This document shows positions 1 to 6,788 of a DNA stretch of 40,925 nt, piece after piece. A model generated the notes under the pieces. That model searched no databases. It saw only the letters and a program-made list of their open reading frames with translations, and was not told where the DNA came from. Origin of the DNA: Candidatus Baldrarchaeum yapensis (GTDB lineage Archaea; Asgardarchaeota; Baldrarchaeia; Baldrarchaeales; Baldrarchaeaceae). A program made the position numbers and the translations under genes. Position 1 is the stretch's first letter. Each line of letters opens with the position of its first letter. Location: positions 1-40,925 of the forward strand of contig JAEOSH010000016.1 in NCBI GenBank assembly GCA_016840465.1, written 5' to 3'.

Positions 1-593
1 ATTTTCAGCAATTCTATCAGACCTTCCATTACCCCCTCCCCTTTAATTGCGGACGCCTCAATTATTTTAACACCGTCCAATTTCAGTATTTCGCGAATGC
101 GTTCGGCCTTAAGGGCGTTTTTGAGGTCCTGCTTATTTGCAATTAACACCATAGGTATATTGTCTCCTAAGAAATTCCTTATTTCTTCCAATAGAGCGAA
201 GATATATCCCGCTTGGCCGGGCTTTGTGCTATCTATTACGAAAAGTACGCCGTCGCTACCTTTAGCTATAGCTTCTCTGACGTTCTTGAAATGCAACTGG
301 CCAGGCGCTCCCATGAGAGTTACTTCCCAGATCTCCATGTTTTTGCTCTTCAAATCCTCCCTTCTCAGCTTAGAACTTTCAATTATCTTGTCCTCATCTC
401 CGTGCAGCCATAACACTCTTCCCATGTCGAATCCAACGGTTGTGGAGATGATTGTGGATCCGTGCTTGTATATTCTTTCTATACTTACTGCTTTAGGGTC
501 GAGTGAGTGAACTAGTGTTGTTTTACCTGCTTGGAAGGGACCCACCACGTACACTTTTATTTTTCCCGCCACGTTTGTATGTTGGCCATGCAT
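1..593 (-). CDS. MglA/CvnD-like small GTPase (3' end outside window)
   Basis: The reading frame opens at an ATG at 593 and runs off the window edge after 197 codons, so the C-terminus is missing. The guanine-nucleotide motifs are visible in order: P-loop GPFQAGKT at residues 18-25, switch-I Thr in TTVGFD near 52, G3 as MGAPGQ at 94-99, G4 NKQD at 153-156 and G5 EASA at 179-182. The G3 motif lacks the usual leading Asp (Gly95 instead), as in FGTPGQ-type GTPases of the MglA and Streptomyces CvnD groups, which work with Roadblock partners. No prenylation signal can be judged. Roadblock genes and a second GTPase lie a few kilobases away, which suggests a common signalling theme. The gene is divergent from the GNAT gene. 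The family call is firm; the cellular role is inference. Confidence 0.88.
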   Translation of the reverse strand, partial: MHGQHTNVAGKIKVYVVGPFQAGKTTLVHSLDPKAVSIERIYKHGSTIISTTVGFDMGRVLWLHGDEDKIIESSKLRREDLKSKNMEIWEVTLMGAPGQLHFKNVREAIAKGSDGVLFVIDSTKPGQAGYIFALLEEIRNFLGDNIPMVLIANKQDLKNALKAERIREILKLDGVKIIEASAIKGEGVMEGLIELLK

Positions 594-782
594 TCCACTG
601 ACCTCGCGGTTCTTGAGAACGTGATTCTCGACTTAATGCAAATTTTTCAATTACCGGGTCATCGGGGGCTCTTGATATACTATAATAGTTATGTTACTTA
701 AGTTTTTTACAAAAACTGGCATAGTTCGAGTTTTCTTTTTGGAAGAAACAATAATATTGTGATTTTCTGAATATGCAGGCAG

Positions 783-790
783 TATATAAG
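783..790 (+). promoter_or_regulatory. TATA box for the GNAT gene
   Basis: TATATAAG lies about 83 bases before the chosen ATG at 873. An archaeal start of transcription about 25 bases downstream would fall near 812. That is downstream of the in-frame TTG at 804, so the longer version of the protein is unlikely. Confidence 0.5.
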
Positions 791-872
791 TACGTATTTC
801 TTTTTGGCTAACGTTTCCGTTATTAGGCGGAGGCGCAAGCATAAGTTTAGAGCGTGTACAGAGGTAATTGCT

Positions 873-1289
873 ATGGATGTCAGGTGGGTTCTACGAGATT
901 CTATTCGCATTGCAATGTATTTAAACAGACGCCATGGGGGTGTATATGTATACTTGTGTGATGCAAATAAACTTGTGGGAACAGCTGCCCTTTATCCCCG
1001 TGTTCTTGGCAGGACTCCCTACGTAGAGTTGGCGAATTTCTTTATTATGGAGAATTTTCGAGGAAGGGGTATAGGAAGTGCTGTTGTCGAGGAATTATTG
1101 AAGTTCGTCAAGGATAGGGGGTATAAGGGGCTAATGGGCTATATTCTTTATTCTGATTCTCTCAAAAACATTGTTAGGAGGTTGAAGTTTTATTTTAACC
1201 TTAAAGCCCATATAAAAATAATAATGAGGGAGTATGGCAGGACTTTTAAGGGAACAAAAGTCCCAGTTTTCCGTTTCTTTATATATTAG
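873..1289 (+). CDS. GNAT-family N-acetyltransferase
   Basis: A 138-residue protein of normal size for a single GNAT domain. The acetyl-CoA binding motif A is clear in the second half: a beta strand ending VELANFFI is followed by NFRGRGIGS, matching the R/Q-x-x-G-x-G/A signature, and then an amphipathic helix. It probably transfers an acetyl group from acetyl-CoA to an amine, but the substrate cannot be read from the sequence. I chose ATG 873 because GAGGT at 861-865 is correctly spaced and the TATA box at 783-790 places transcription start after the upstream TTG at 804. The gene converges on the Lrp-type gene with a 4-base gap. Confidence 0.85.
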   Translation: MDVRWVLRDSIRIAMYLNRRHGGVYVYLCDANKLVGTAALYPRVLGRTPYVELANFFIMENFRGRGIGSAVVEELLKFVKDRGYKGLMGYILYSDSLKNIVRRLKFYFNLKAHIKIIMREYGRTFKGTKVPVFRFFIY

Positions 1290-1293
1290 TGGG

Positions 1294-1926
1294 CTATCTA
1301 TCCATCCATTCACTATTTATTGGACACATTCGGCATATCTCTTTGTCTAACATTTCTAATAATATTCGTGATGGAATTACGTCGAAGAACACGGGTTTGA
1401 GAATGTTGGTTGTGGAGAGGGGCAGCACGAGGGATTCCTTCACTCCTGGAAGGTATTGGAATTCGTCAATAACCTTTTGGAGCCTTCTCTCATCACTTTC
1501 AACGATTGTGAGAACGACGTGATACTTTCCGACACTTTTTAATGCCATTAGTACCTTCGGGCAGTGGAGGGCTATATTGAGACACTTGTTTACGTGGGAG
1601 TATTCGTAGAAGGAGAGGCATAGGATTGCAAATTTAAGGTCGAATTTTTTCGCATTAAAGAGAACCCTAAGGGAGATGATTTCGCGCTCAAACAACTTCT
1701 TCAGGCGATTTCTGACGGTGACTCTTGTCACGCCGACGTCTTTGGCTATTTCCTTAAAAGACATTCTGGGGTTTCTTACTAGGTTTTTCAGGATTGCAAG
1801 GTCCGTTTCATCGAATATAGGATCTTTTTCGTGGAATTTTTTAGCCTTTTCAATTACCCTCATCATAAGGACTACCAACTCCTCATTCGTAATGTACATA
1901 ACGAGAATTTTGAAATTTTTACACAT
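1294..1926 (-). CDS. Lrp/AsnC-type transcriptional regulator
   Basis: The N-terminal part contains an AsnC-type winged helix-turn-helix at about residues 41-82 (DETDLAILKNLV, then FKEIAKDVGVTRVTVRNRL). It is followed by a segment of alternating strands and helices that fits a RAM-like effector domain (about residues 95-185). The C-terminus ends with a C-x2-C pair (Cys198 and Cys201), which is not part of the minimal Lrp fold and could bind metal. Lrp proteins usually bind amino acids or similar small molecules and act as dimers or octamers. The start is uncertain: ATG 1926, an internal ATG at residue 10, or the ATG pair at residues 21-22 are all possible. It is divergent from the RHH gene, so it could regulate it. 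Confidence 0.85.
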   Translation of the reverse strand: MCKNFKILVMYITNEELVVLMMRVIEKAKKFHEKDPIFDETDLAILKNLVRNPRMSFKEIAKDVGVTRVTVRNRLKKLFEREIISLRVLFNAKKFDLKFAILCLSFYEYSHVNKCLNIALHCPKVLMALKSVGKYHVVLTIVESDERRLQKVIDEFQYLPGVKESLVLPLSTTNILKPVFFDVIPSRILLEMLDKEICRMCPINSEWMDR

Positions 1927-2113
1927 GTGGAAGTCCGGGAAGATCGTACGTTAATTACCACCGCGCTCATGCAATTAAGGACTGTTGTAGAAAGTGCTAT
2001 ATCTTATTTGTGTGACATGCGTTGCACATTGTTTTACGCTGTCGAACAAGCGATTTTGGACGTGGAATCAAGAAGTTAATAAGTTAACACAATCGCTAAC
2101 GAGAGAGGATTGT

Positions 2114-2674
2114 ATGCCGAAAGTGCACATAGGGATCCGTATAGACGTCGAAAAGCTAAAGTCCATAGAACAAATGGCGAAGAAAGAAGGAAAGACCATG
2201 AGTGCGTTCATACGTGACATATTAGAGGAGTACATCAGGAGGCGAGAGGACGACTTTTTTGAGACGATTCCGGTGATTGTCGAGGTTTATGATAAAATGC
2301 TCGAGAATTTGCTTAATACCGGTAAACTCCCATTAGACGAGGCACTATCTATGCTATATAACTATTTTGTTTGGAAATACGGCAAAAGCCCCGCGGACAT
2401 GGAATTAGACGAGGTACTATCCGAGTTGAGGCATCTTCTGACCCATTTTTGCAAGTTAGAGCTTTGGAGCATCAAGAAGTACGGGGACCGCATTATGATT
2501 AGGATAAAAACAGTGAGCGTCAGACAGACGATTTGGGCTTTAAAGATAGTAAAGGCATTTGTTGAGCGTTTTTCGAAATATACTGTCAAGGTGGAGGATA
2601 AGAACCGGAGGGATGTCATAATATTTCTGCGGCCACGTAGTTCACGTGGAAGTAAACTTATATATCCAAACTGA
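2114..2674 (+). CDS. Ribbon-helix-helix (CopG-like) protein with unknown C-terminal domain
   Basis: The first 45 residues form a ribbon-helix-helix DNA-binding unit: strand PKVHIGIRID, helix with EKLKSIEQMAKKEG, then TMSAFIRDILEEYIRR. The remaining roughly 140 residues are charged, mostly helical with a C-terminal alternating strand/helix part, and match no family I recognise. At 186 aa it is far longer than a plain CopG protein, so the extra domain may sense a ligand or bind a partner. I chose ATG 2114 because GAGAGG precedes it at 2103-2108. The frame stays open to 1994, but that upstream peptide looks non-coding. It converges on the ATPase gene with a 15-base gap. Confidence 0.85.
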   Translation: MPKVHIGIRIDVEKLKSIEQMAKKEGKTMSAFIRDILEEYIRRREDDFFETIPVIVEVYDKMLENLLNTGKLPLDEALSMLYNYFVWKYGKSPADMELDEVLSELRHLLTHFCKLELWSIKKYGDRIMIRIKTVSVRQTIWALKIVKAFVERFSKYTVKVEDKNRRDVIIFLRPRSSRGSKLIYPN

Positions 2675-2689
2675 TTGCAAATTTTGTTA

Positions 2690-3781
2690 TTACAGTCTCT
2701 TGGCGGCCGCCCTTATTATGGGGTCCATGAACTCGTACTTCCCGTTCTCGTCCTTAAGTATAGATGCTTTGACCAGGTTCTTCAGCAATGTTGTAACGGT
2801 TGGGCTTGGGAGTTCCCTTCCTTCCGACGCTTCCATTTTTCTCTTTATTTCGCTCCACCTATTAGTTCCCTCTGCTACGGATTTCAGTATTATCACGTAT
2901 CGTCTTCTTCCCGCCTCTCTAAGTTTCAGGAAGTTGTTTATCTCGCTGATGGCTTGGTGCACTGCCATTTCGAATATTTCGTCTACGATCTCCTCTGTCA
3001 CTTTTCCCACGCTTACGGCTTTAGCGCCGAAAAATGTAAGCCATCCTGGAATTCCGTTGAATTTTTCGACTGCGTATTCCAGCACTTTTGTGTTCGGGTG
3101 CATGTTGTACTGTTTAAAGCCCATTTTCAGGAATTCGAGGGAGAGTTCTCTTGAAAAATTCTCAAGACGTACCTCATGAACGTATCTCCCGTAAAGGGGA
3201 GAGTCAGGGTCATCCAATGCAAGTGTTCCATACAGCAGGCCCATTTCTGAGCCCGTCAAAACCGTTGAGATGTTTCTCCGGTAGTCGTATATGTGGGCGA
3301 GCATTATTACTATCTGTCGGGCTCCTCTTATCTGCTGAAATTCATCAAACGCCAAAACGATTCTTGTTCCGTGATCCCTAGCCCACTCATCCATCTCATC
3401 TATTATTGATGAAATGGAGGCTTTCTTCCAAGATATCGAGATGCCGATGCCTAGAACCTCGACTCCCTTAATGTTTTTCATATAATCCTTAATTGTGTCC
3501 CAGATTTTTCTGTGTTTCCTTGCCATTTGGTTGAAAGCTTCCTGAAACGCGAGCATAATGTCTTTCTTTGAAGGATTGATGGGAAGGTTCCTGCAGTCGA
3601 CTATCACGTGCGGATACCCTGCTTCTTTCAGCCCTACTAAGAGCAGGGATGTCTTTCCGGTCCTTCTAAGTCCTAAAATCAGAGATAACGGATATCTAAG
3701 GCCATCTATGAACAGTTTAAGCTCATGTTCCCTGTCAAAGAAGTCCTCCCTGCGCTCCTTAGGACGAGGGTCAAACAACAT
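2690..3781 (-). CDS. Archaeal STAND/AAA-type ATPase (ATPase_2 family, PF01637-like) with C-terminal winged helix
   Basis: The protein opens with the DR/RE boundary typical of archaeal ATPases of this group (FFDREHEL). Walker A is GLRRTGKT at residues 37-44, Walker B is IVLAFDEFQQ at 141-150 and a sensor-like TGSEMG lies at 176-181. The last about 80 residues look like a winged helix (EIKRKMEASEG, then TVTTLLKNLVKASIL). Length (363 aa) is normal for the family. These ATPases are abundant in archaea, are often linked to mobile or defence regions, and have mostly unknown functions. Two copies of a 12-bp motif sit directly before the start codon. No obvious Shine-Dalgarno precedes ATG 3781, so the transcript may have a very short leader. 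Confidence 0.88.
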   Translation of the reverse strand: MLFDPRPKERREDFFDREHELKLFIDGLRYPLSLILGLRRTGKTSLLLVGLKEAGYPHVIVDCRNLPINPSKKDIMLAFQEAFNQMARKHRKIWDTIKDYMKNIKGVEVLGIGISISWKKASISSIIDEMDEWARDHGTRIVLAFDEFQQIRGARQIVIMLAHIYDYRRNISTVLTGSEMGLLYGTLALDDPDSPLYGRYVHEVRLENFSRELSLEFLKMGFKQYNMHPNTKVLEYAVEKFNGIPGWLTFFGAKAVSVGKVTEEIVDEIFEMAVHQAISEINNFLKLREAGRRRYVIILKSVAEGTNRWSEIKRKMEASEGRELPSPTVTTLLKNLVKASILKDENGKYEFMDPIIRAAAKRL

Positions 3782-3786
3782 AGGGG

Positions 3787-3817
3787 TACCCCTACTAAGT
3801 ATCCCTACCCCTACTAA
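3787..3817 (-). repeat. Two direct copies of a 12-bp motif before the ATPase gene
   Basis: On the minus strand TTAGTAGGGGTA occurs at 3817-3806 and again at 3798-3787, 19 bp apart centre to centre. The copy nearer the gene also forms a perfect 12-bp palindrome, AGGGGTACCCCT, at 3782-3793, which ends one base from the start codon. The layout looks like an operator or promoter element for autoregulation; that role is inferred. Confidence 0.6.
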
Positions 3818-3904
3818 TAATGTTTTCCCTTAGAGTCAATTAGCCCGTTTTTGTGGGCGCATAAATTCGTAAAAATATGCAGTAAGTTGCGGAAAATGAT
3901 GTCC

Positions 3905-4081
3905 TCACTTCTTTTCTTCCTTCTTTATTTCCTTTTTCCATTCTTTTATTATGTCCAAATTTTTATCCTCAAAGGAGAGGTTCTTTGCTTCTAGAGGCTT
4001 TCCAAGCCACTTCTTGTAGAAGGTCTTCAGATCCGGAAGGAACTCGAATATTACGGGATATTCGGGCGGCATGTTTGTCAT
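3905..4081 (-). CDS. Small charged protein coupled to the Ras-like GTPase
   Basis: A 58-residue frame begins with ATG at 4081-4079, overlapping the GTPase stop in an ATGA arrangement, and ends with TGA at 3905-3907. The N-terminal half has a hydrophobic and aromatic pattern (PEYPVIFEFLPDLKTFYKKW). The C-terminal half is a lysine/glutamate-rich helix ending IKKEEKK. There are no cysteines and no membrane segment. The translational coupling and the ordered hydrophobic pattern argue for a real product, perhaps an accessory of the GTPase. I do not recognise the family. Confidence 0.65.
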   Translation of the reverse strand: MTNMPPEYPVIFEFLPDLKTFYKKWLGKPLEAKNLSFEDKNLDIIKEWKKEIKKEEKK

Positions 4082-4599
4082 AGAGTCTCCTTCTTCTTTC
4101 TCGCCAAGAACTCGTTCAGCTTCACATATTCGAATATCATGTCAAAGAGTCTGCCGACATTTTCTTTAAGTAATGCTGATGTTTGGAGGTAGAATTTCAC
4201 GTTTATTTTCTTTTTAAGTTCGTCTATTGCTTTTTCTACAGTTTCGTCATCTATTTTCTTAATATCTCTCTTATTCCCGACAACTATGACAGTCGTGTCC
4301 TTTCCTGCAAACTTAGTTATGTGATCAGCCCATGTGGATAGAAGACTCTCGAGCGTTTCGGGTCTTGACAGATCAAACACTAATACTACGAGGGATGCAC
4401 CTTTAAGTAAGTCTATTATTGCTTTTCTGAACCACTCCTGCCCAGCAAAGTCCCATACTACGATCTTGTAATTATCCTTTGTGAAGGTGTAGAAATCGAC
4501 CCCTCTTGTTGACCTTACCTCCGCAATACTCTCGCCCATGAACGCCTTTATTAAAGATGTCTTCCCGACAGCCGATTCTCCGACAAATGCTACTTTCAT
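4078..4599 (-). CDS. Ras-superfamily small GTPase (Rab/Ras-like)
   Basis: All five G motifs are intact: G1 GESAVGKT at residues 7-14, G2 Thr31, G3 DFAGQE at 50-55 including the catalytic-type Gln54, G4 NKRD at 109-112 and G5 TSA at 140-142. Length is 173 aa, a bare G domain with a basic tail (RKKKETL) and no C-terminal Cys for lipidation. Start is ATG 4599; a TTG at 4608 overlapping the upstream stop (TTGA) has the better spaced GGAGG and would add only LIP before the Met. The gene follows a Roadblock gene by five bases and is coupled to a 58-aa gene. In bacteria and Asgard archaea such GTPases pair with Roadblock proteins that act as GAPs or scaffolds; here this is inferred from position. 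Confidence 0.92.
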   Translation of the reverse strand: MKVAFVGESAVGKTSLIKAFMGESIAEVRSTRGVDFYTFTKDNYKIVVWDFAGQEWFRKAIIDLLKGASLVVLVFDLSRPETLESLLSTWADHITKFAGKDTTVIVVGNKRDIKKIDDETVEKAIDELKKKINVKFYLQTSALLKENVGRLFDMIFEYVKLNEFLARKKKETL

Positions 4600-4604
4600 G
4601 GGTA

Positions 4605-4994
4605 TCAAGCAAAGACCCTCCTCACGCTTGTCATCAGGTCCATTATTATTTCCCTTGAGGTCTCCATTTCCTCCTTTGGGCATGATGTGACAAATATTAT
4701 CCCGTAATCCTCGTATCCTATGAGTAGGACGTTATCTCCCTTATCAATATGCATTATTACTGATCCTTTGAACTCCTTGACATTCATTAGGTCTCTGAGT
4801 TTGTTAATAGCATTGTGCACCAGCGATATCGCAACATCCTCGTCCACACTGCTTTTAAAGAGTATAAATCCGTCTATTGTGGATATAACGAGGTTTTTGA
4901 GGTTACTGATCTTTTTTGCTTTCTTATCTATCACCTTTTGAAAACTGTCCGGTTTTCTTCTGAAAATTTTGTCCAGTAATTTCTGAGGGTGCAT
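4605..4994 (-). CDS. Roadblock/LC7-like protein (operon copy 2)
   Basis: A 129-residue protein with the alternating strand-helix pattern of the Roadblock/LC7 fold. A first strand with NLVISTIDGFILFKS is followed by a helix with AISLVHNAINKLRDLM, then strands around GSVIMHIDKGDNVLLIGYEDYGIIFVTS and a closing helix. The IDGFILFKS segment matches the TDGLILAT signature seen in the other Roadblock protein of this operon, but is more diverged. Family members such as MglB regulate small GTPases or act as Ragulator-type platforms. The ATG at 4994 is preceded by GGTGG. The GTPase gene begins immediately downstream, so the two products are probably made together. Confidence 0.75.
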   Translation of the reverse strand: MHPQKLLDKIFRRKPDSFQKVIDKKAKKISNLKNLVISTIDGFILFKSSVDEDVAISLVHNAINKLRDLMNVKEFKGSVIMHIDKGDNVLLIGYEDYGIIFVTSCPKEEMETSREIIMDLMTSVRRVFA

Positions 4995-5028
4995 GCCACC
5001 ACCGAAAAAAGATGTTGAAGAGGTGGTA

Positions 5029-5511
5029 TTATTGCTTTTTTATGTAAGCTATCTTGAGGATACATTTCTCGTTGTTCAAGTCAGTTTCATGCTCTATGGA
5101 CCCTACAGTAACATTTCCCAACACTGTCTGTACGAACGCCGATGCGAGAGATATCAGGCAAAGAGGGCAGGTTTTTTCTCCCTTTTCTGCGGCGAGCCTT
5201 GCCATTTCGAGAAAATCACATCCCGTGACCTCGCATGTTACCTCGTACGCGTCTCCTGCATCTTCAATCTTGAGGTTAACGTTCTTAACAACACCCATCT
5301 GTTTTGCAAACTTTGCGTAACTCTCGATAAAGTTTGTGATGTTCGAGTAATTAAATCCGTACTCTTGAACTTTTTTCATCAAAAAACCAATGTCCTTGAC
5401 GAGTATATCGGCGACACGTCTGTATATGAGTTTTAATGATATGCCTAAGTTCTCTATCGCTTTGAACAAATAATAAAATATCCATCCACGCGCAAAACGT
5501 TGCTTGCTCAT
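5029..5511 (-). CDS. Putative V4R/TRAPP-like protein in the GTPase operon
   Basis: A 160-residue soluble protein. A helical first half (IFYYLFKAIENLGISLKLIYRR) is followed by strands around NVNLKIEDAGDAYEVTCEVTGC. A helix bearing CPLCLISLASAFVQTVLG comes next, and two final strands end NEKCILKIAYIKK. The order of helices and the closing G-x-E-x-C-x-L-x-I strand resemble the V4R and TRAPP/Bet3 fold, where a C-terminal cysteine helps bind ligand or metal. Cys residues in CDF, CPLC and EKC are the candidates. ATG 5511 has GAGGTGAG upstream. Position between two Roadblock genes supports a role with the GTPase; TRAPP proteins are GTPase exchange factors in eukaryotes. The fold assignment is tentative and the reading frame is secure. 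Confidence 0.6.
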   Translation of the reverse strand: MSKQRFARGWIFYYLFKAIENLGISLKLIYRRVADILVKDIGFLMKKVQEYGFNYSNITNFIESYAKFAKQMGVVKNVNLKIEDAGDAYEVTCEVTGCDFLEMARLAAEKGEKTCPLCLISLASAFVQTVLGNVTVGSIEHETDLNNEKCILKIAYIKKQ

Positions 5512-5534
5512 ATTCTCACCTCAATTCAAAGTAA

Positions 5535-5942
5535 TTATATTTTTTTCAGAACTTCTCTAATTTTGTCAGCAGCCCTTTTCATTTCAACGAACATGAGACC
5601 CAAGTTTGCATCCTTTTGAGCGATAGCAACAAGAGATACTTCCGGGGTAACGGATACAAGCATTATTATCCTGTTTGACCCGCGAATTATCGCATTTTCT
5701 AGAGTTCCACCACCCAACTCCTCAAGAACTCGCGCCCCCACTCCGAAGACGGATGCGCTCATCGCGGCTACGATGTCCCCATCTATATCCTCGGGCAATG
5801 CGGTAGCGAGAATGAGACCATCGGTCCTGACAATAATTGATCCTTCTATTTCGGCGTCCTTTCTTTCCATCTCCTTCAAAATGGATGTTAGAGTTTCTCT
5901 GTATGAAACGATACTTTTCTTTCCTGATTTAAAAATTAGCAT
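5535..5942 (-). CDS. Roadblock/LC7 domain protein (operon copy 1)
   Basis: A clear Roadblock/LC7 protein. It has a helix RETLTSILKEMERKDAEIEG, the strand SIIVRTDGLILATALP, helix DIVAAMSASVFGVGARVLEELG, strands TLENAIIRGSNRIIMLVSV and SLVAIAQKDANLGLM, and a final helix of AADKIREVLKKI. From ATG 5942 it is 135 aa, the usual length. I chose this start because GGAGGT lies exactly six bases before it (5954-5949). The frame is open to an ATG at 6035, but an AT-rich TATA-like stretch sits next to that codon. It is the first gene of the minus-strand operon (V4R-like gene 23 bases downstream) and a good candidate MglB-like GAP or scaffold for the Ras-like GTPase. Confidence 0.88.
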   Translation of the reverse strand: MLIFKSGKKSIVSYRETLTSILKEMERKDAEIEGSIIVRTDGLILATALPEDIDGDIVAAMSASVFGVGARVLEELGGGTLENAIIRGSNRIIMLVSVTPEVSLVAIAQKDANLGLMFVEMKRAADKIREVLKKI

Positions 5943-6144
5943 ATGCGGACCTCCATCAACTAATAAATATTCTCGATATTTTTCGATCTGAATATTGCCG
6001 TGTCCCTTCTGCAAGAAATACTGGTTACCTTTCATTTTTATATTTCGTTTTTCTTGCGATAAGGCATGTAACTTGTTTTAAGTTGGCAATTCCAAGTGAC
6101 GAGAATCTCTGTAACCCCCGAGCACATCGGAGAACGCTGAATAA

Positions 6145-6177
6145 CATGCATTAAAATTCATGCATTAAAATTAATGC
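6145..6177. repeat. Tandem 14-bp repeat with inverted-repeat end upstream of the Roadblock operon
   Basis: CATGCATTAAAATT occurs twice head to tail (6145-6158 and 6159-6172) and is followed by AATGC, so the second copy is also half of an inverted repeat GCATTAA/TTAATGC (6162-6177). It sits between the Roadblock operon and the end of a decayed gene. It may be an operator; no other role is visible. Confidence 0.55.
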
Positions 6178-6188
6178 TATTATTTTCG

Positions 6189-6640
6189 TTAGAGTCTGTA
6201 CTTTATGTGTATTTTCTCCTTACGCCCGGGGCACTCGGGGTTGGGGGCATCTCACTTCATATTCCATGCTCTTCTCGAAAAACTTATACTTTGGCTTCCC
6301 ATCCGCCTTACGTAGTCGAGAACAATCCATGAGGATCGCACGTGAAAGCCTTCTACTGGTTGCTGTATTCTAAGTTCCTTCTTAGACTTTTTGTACAATT
6401 TCCCTTTCTAGCAACACTTCCCAGTGAACCTTGGAGTATTTGAGGGACTCTCGCTCAACTCTGAGCGTACGGTCTCCATTCTTCAATTCGAGTGAGATTC
6501 TTCTTCCATCAACCTGCTCACGGTGGTATCTTATGAGTGCCCTCTCTTTCTTTCTGCCTTCACCAGCAATAAAAAGAAATGCCAGAAGGTGATATAGAGA
6601 TGCTATATTTCTGTGTCGTGCCTCTATCTGTTCCTGACAT
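6189..6640 (-). pseudogene. Decayed gene with C-terminal zinc-ribbon-like motif
   Basis: Translating the minus strand gives protein-like stretches that jump frame several times. One run from about 6636 to 6384 reads as charged, well-formed protein (LLAFLFIAGEGRKKERALI, then RRISLELKNGDRTLRVERES). A second run continues in another frame from the A5 tract at 6392-6388 (KSKKELRIQQPVEG, then SSWIVLDYVR). A third covers DGKPKYKFFEKSMEYEVRCP. Removing one C from the C5 tract at 6247-6243 then joins RCP to NPECPGRKEKI up to a stop at 6191-6189. The end would carry a C-x4-C pair. A start ATG at 6640 and a TATA-like CGTATATTTACG at about 6692-6702 remain. The original protein was about 150 aa. I do not recognise its family. 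Sequencing errors in homopolymers could explain some, but hardly all, of the breaks. Confidence 0.6.
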
Positions 6641-6788
6641 AAAAGTGTGTGTTATGACTCCGTTGTAGTGTGATTCCTCTCACCCTCCCCGTAAATATAC
6701 GAAATCTCTTAAGATTTAATAAATTACCAAGAGTTAGGATTTAAAGGCAAGAACGGAATAAAGTATTGTTCCAAAGGTTGCGTGGGAG

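Noticed and set aside
97-510. Plus-strand open frame of 137 codons
   Set aside because: It lies opposite the GTPase with clear G motifs on the minus strand and has no protein-like pattern of its own.
804-872. N-terminal extension of the GNAT protein from TTG 804
   Set aside because: The TATA box at 783-790 would start transcription after this codon, and ATG 873 has a better ribosome binding site.
1994-2113. N-terminal extension of the RHH protein
   Set aside because: The segment does not look like protein and GAGAGG marks ATG 2114 as the start.
2646-3179. Plus-strand open frames opposite the ATPase gene
   Set aside because: They are antisense to a well-conserved ATPase and have no recognisable domain.
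5943-6035. Longer Roadblock protein from ATG 6035
   Set aside because: A perfect GGAGGT lies six bases before ATG 5942, and the TATA-like sequence near 6038-6048 leaves no room for a leader.
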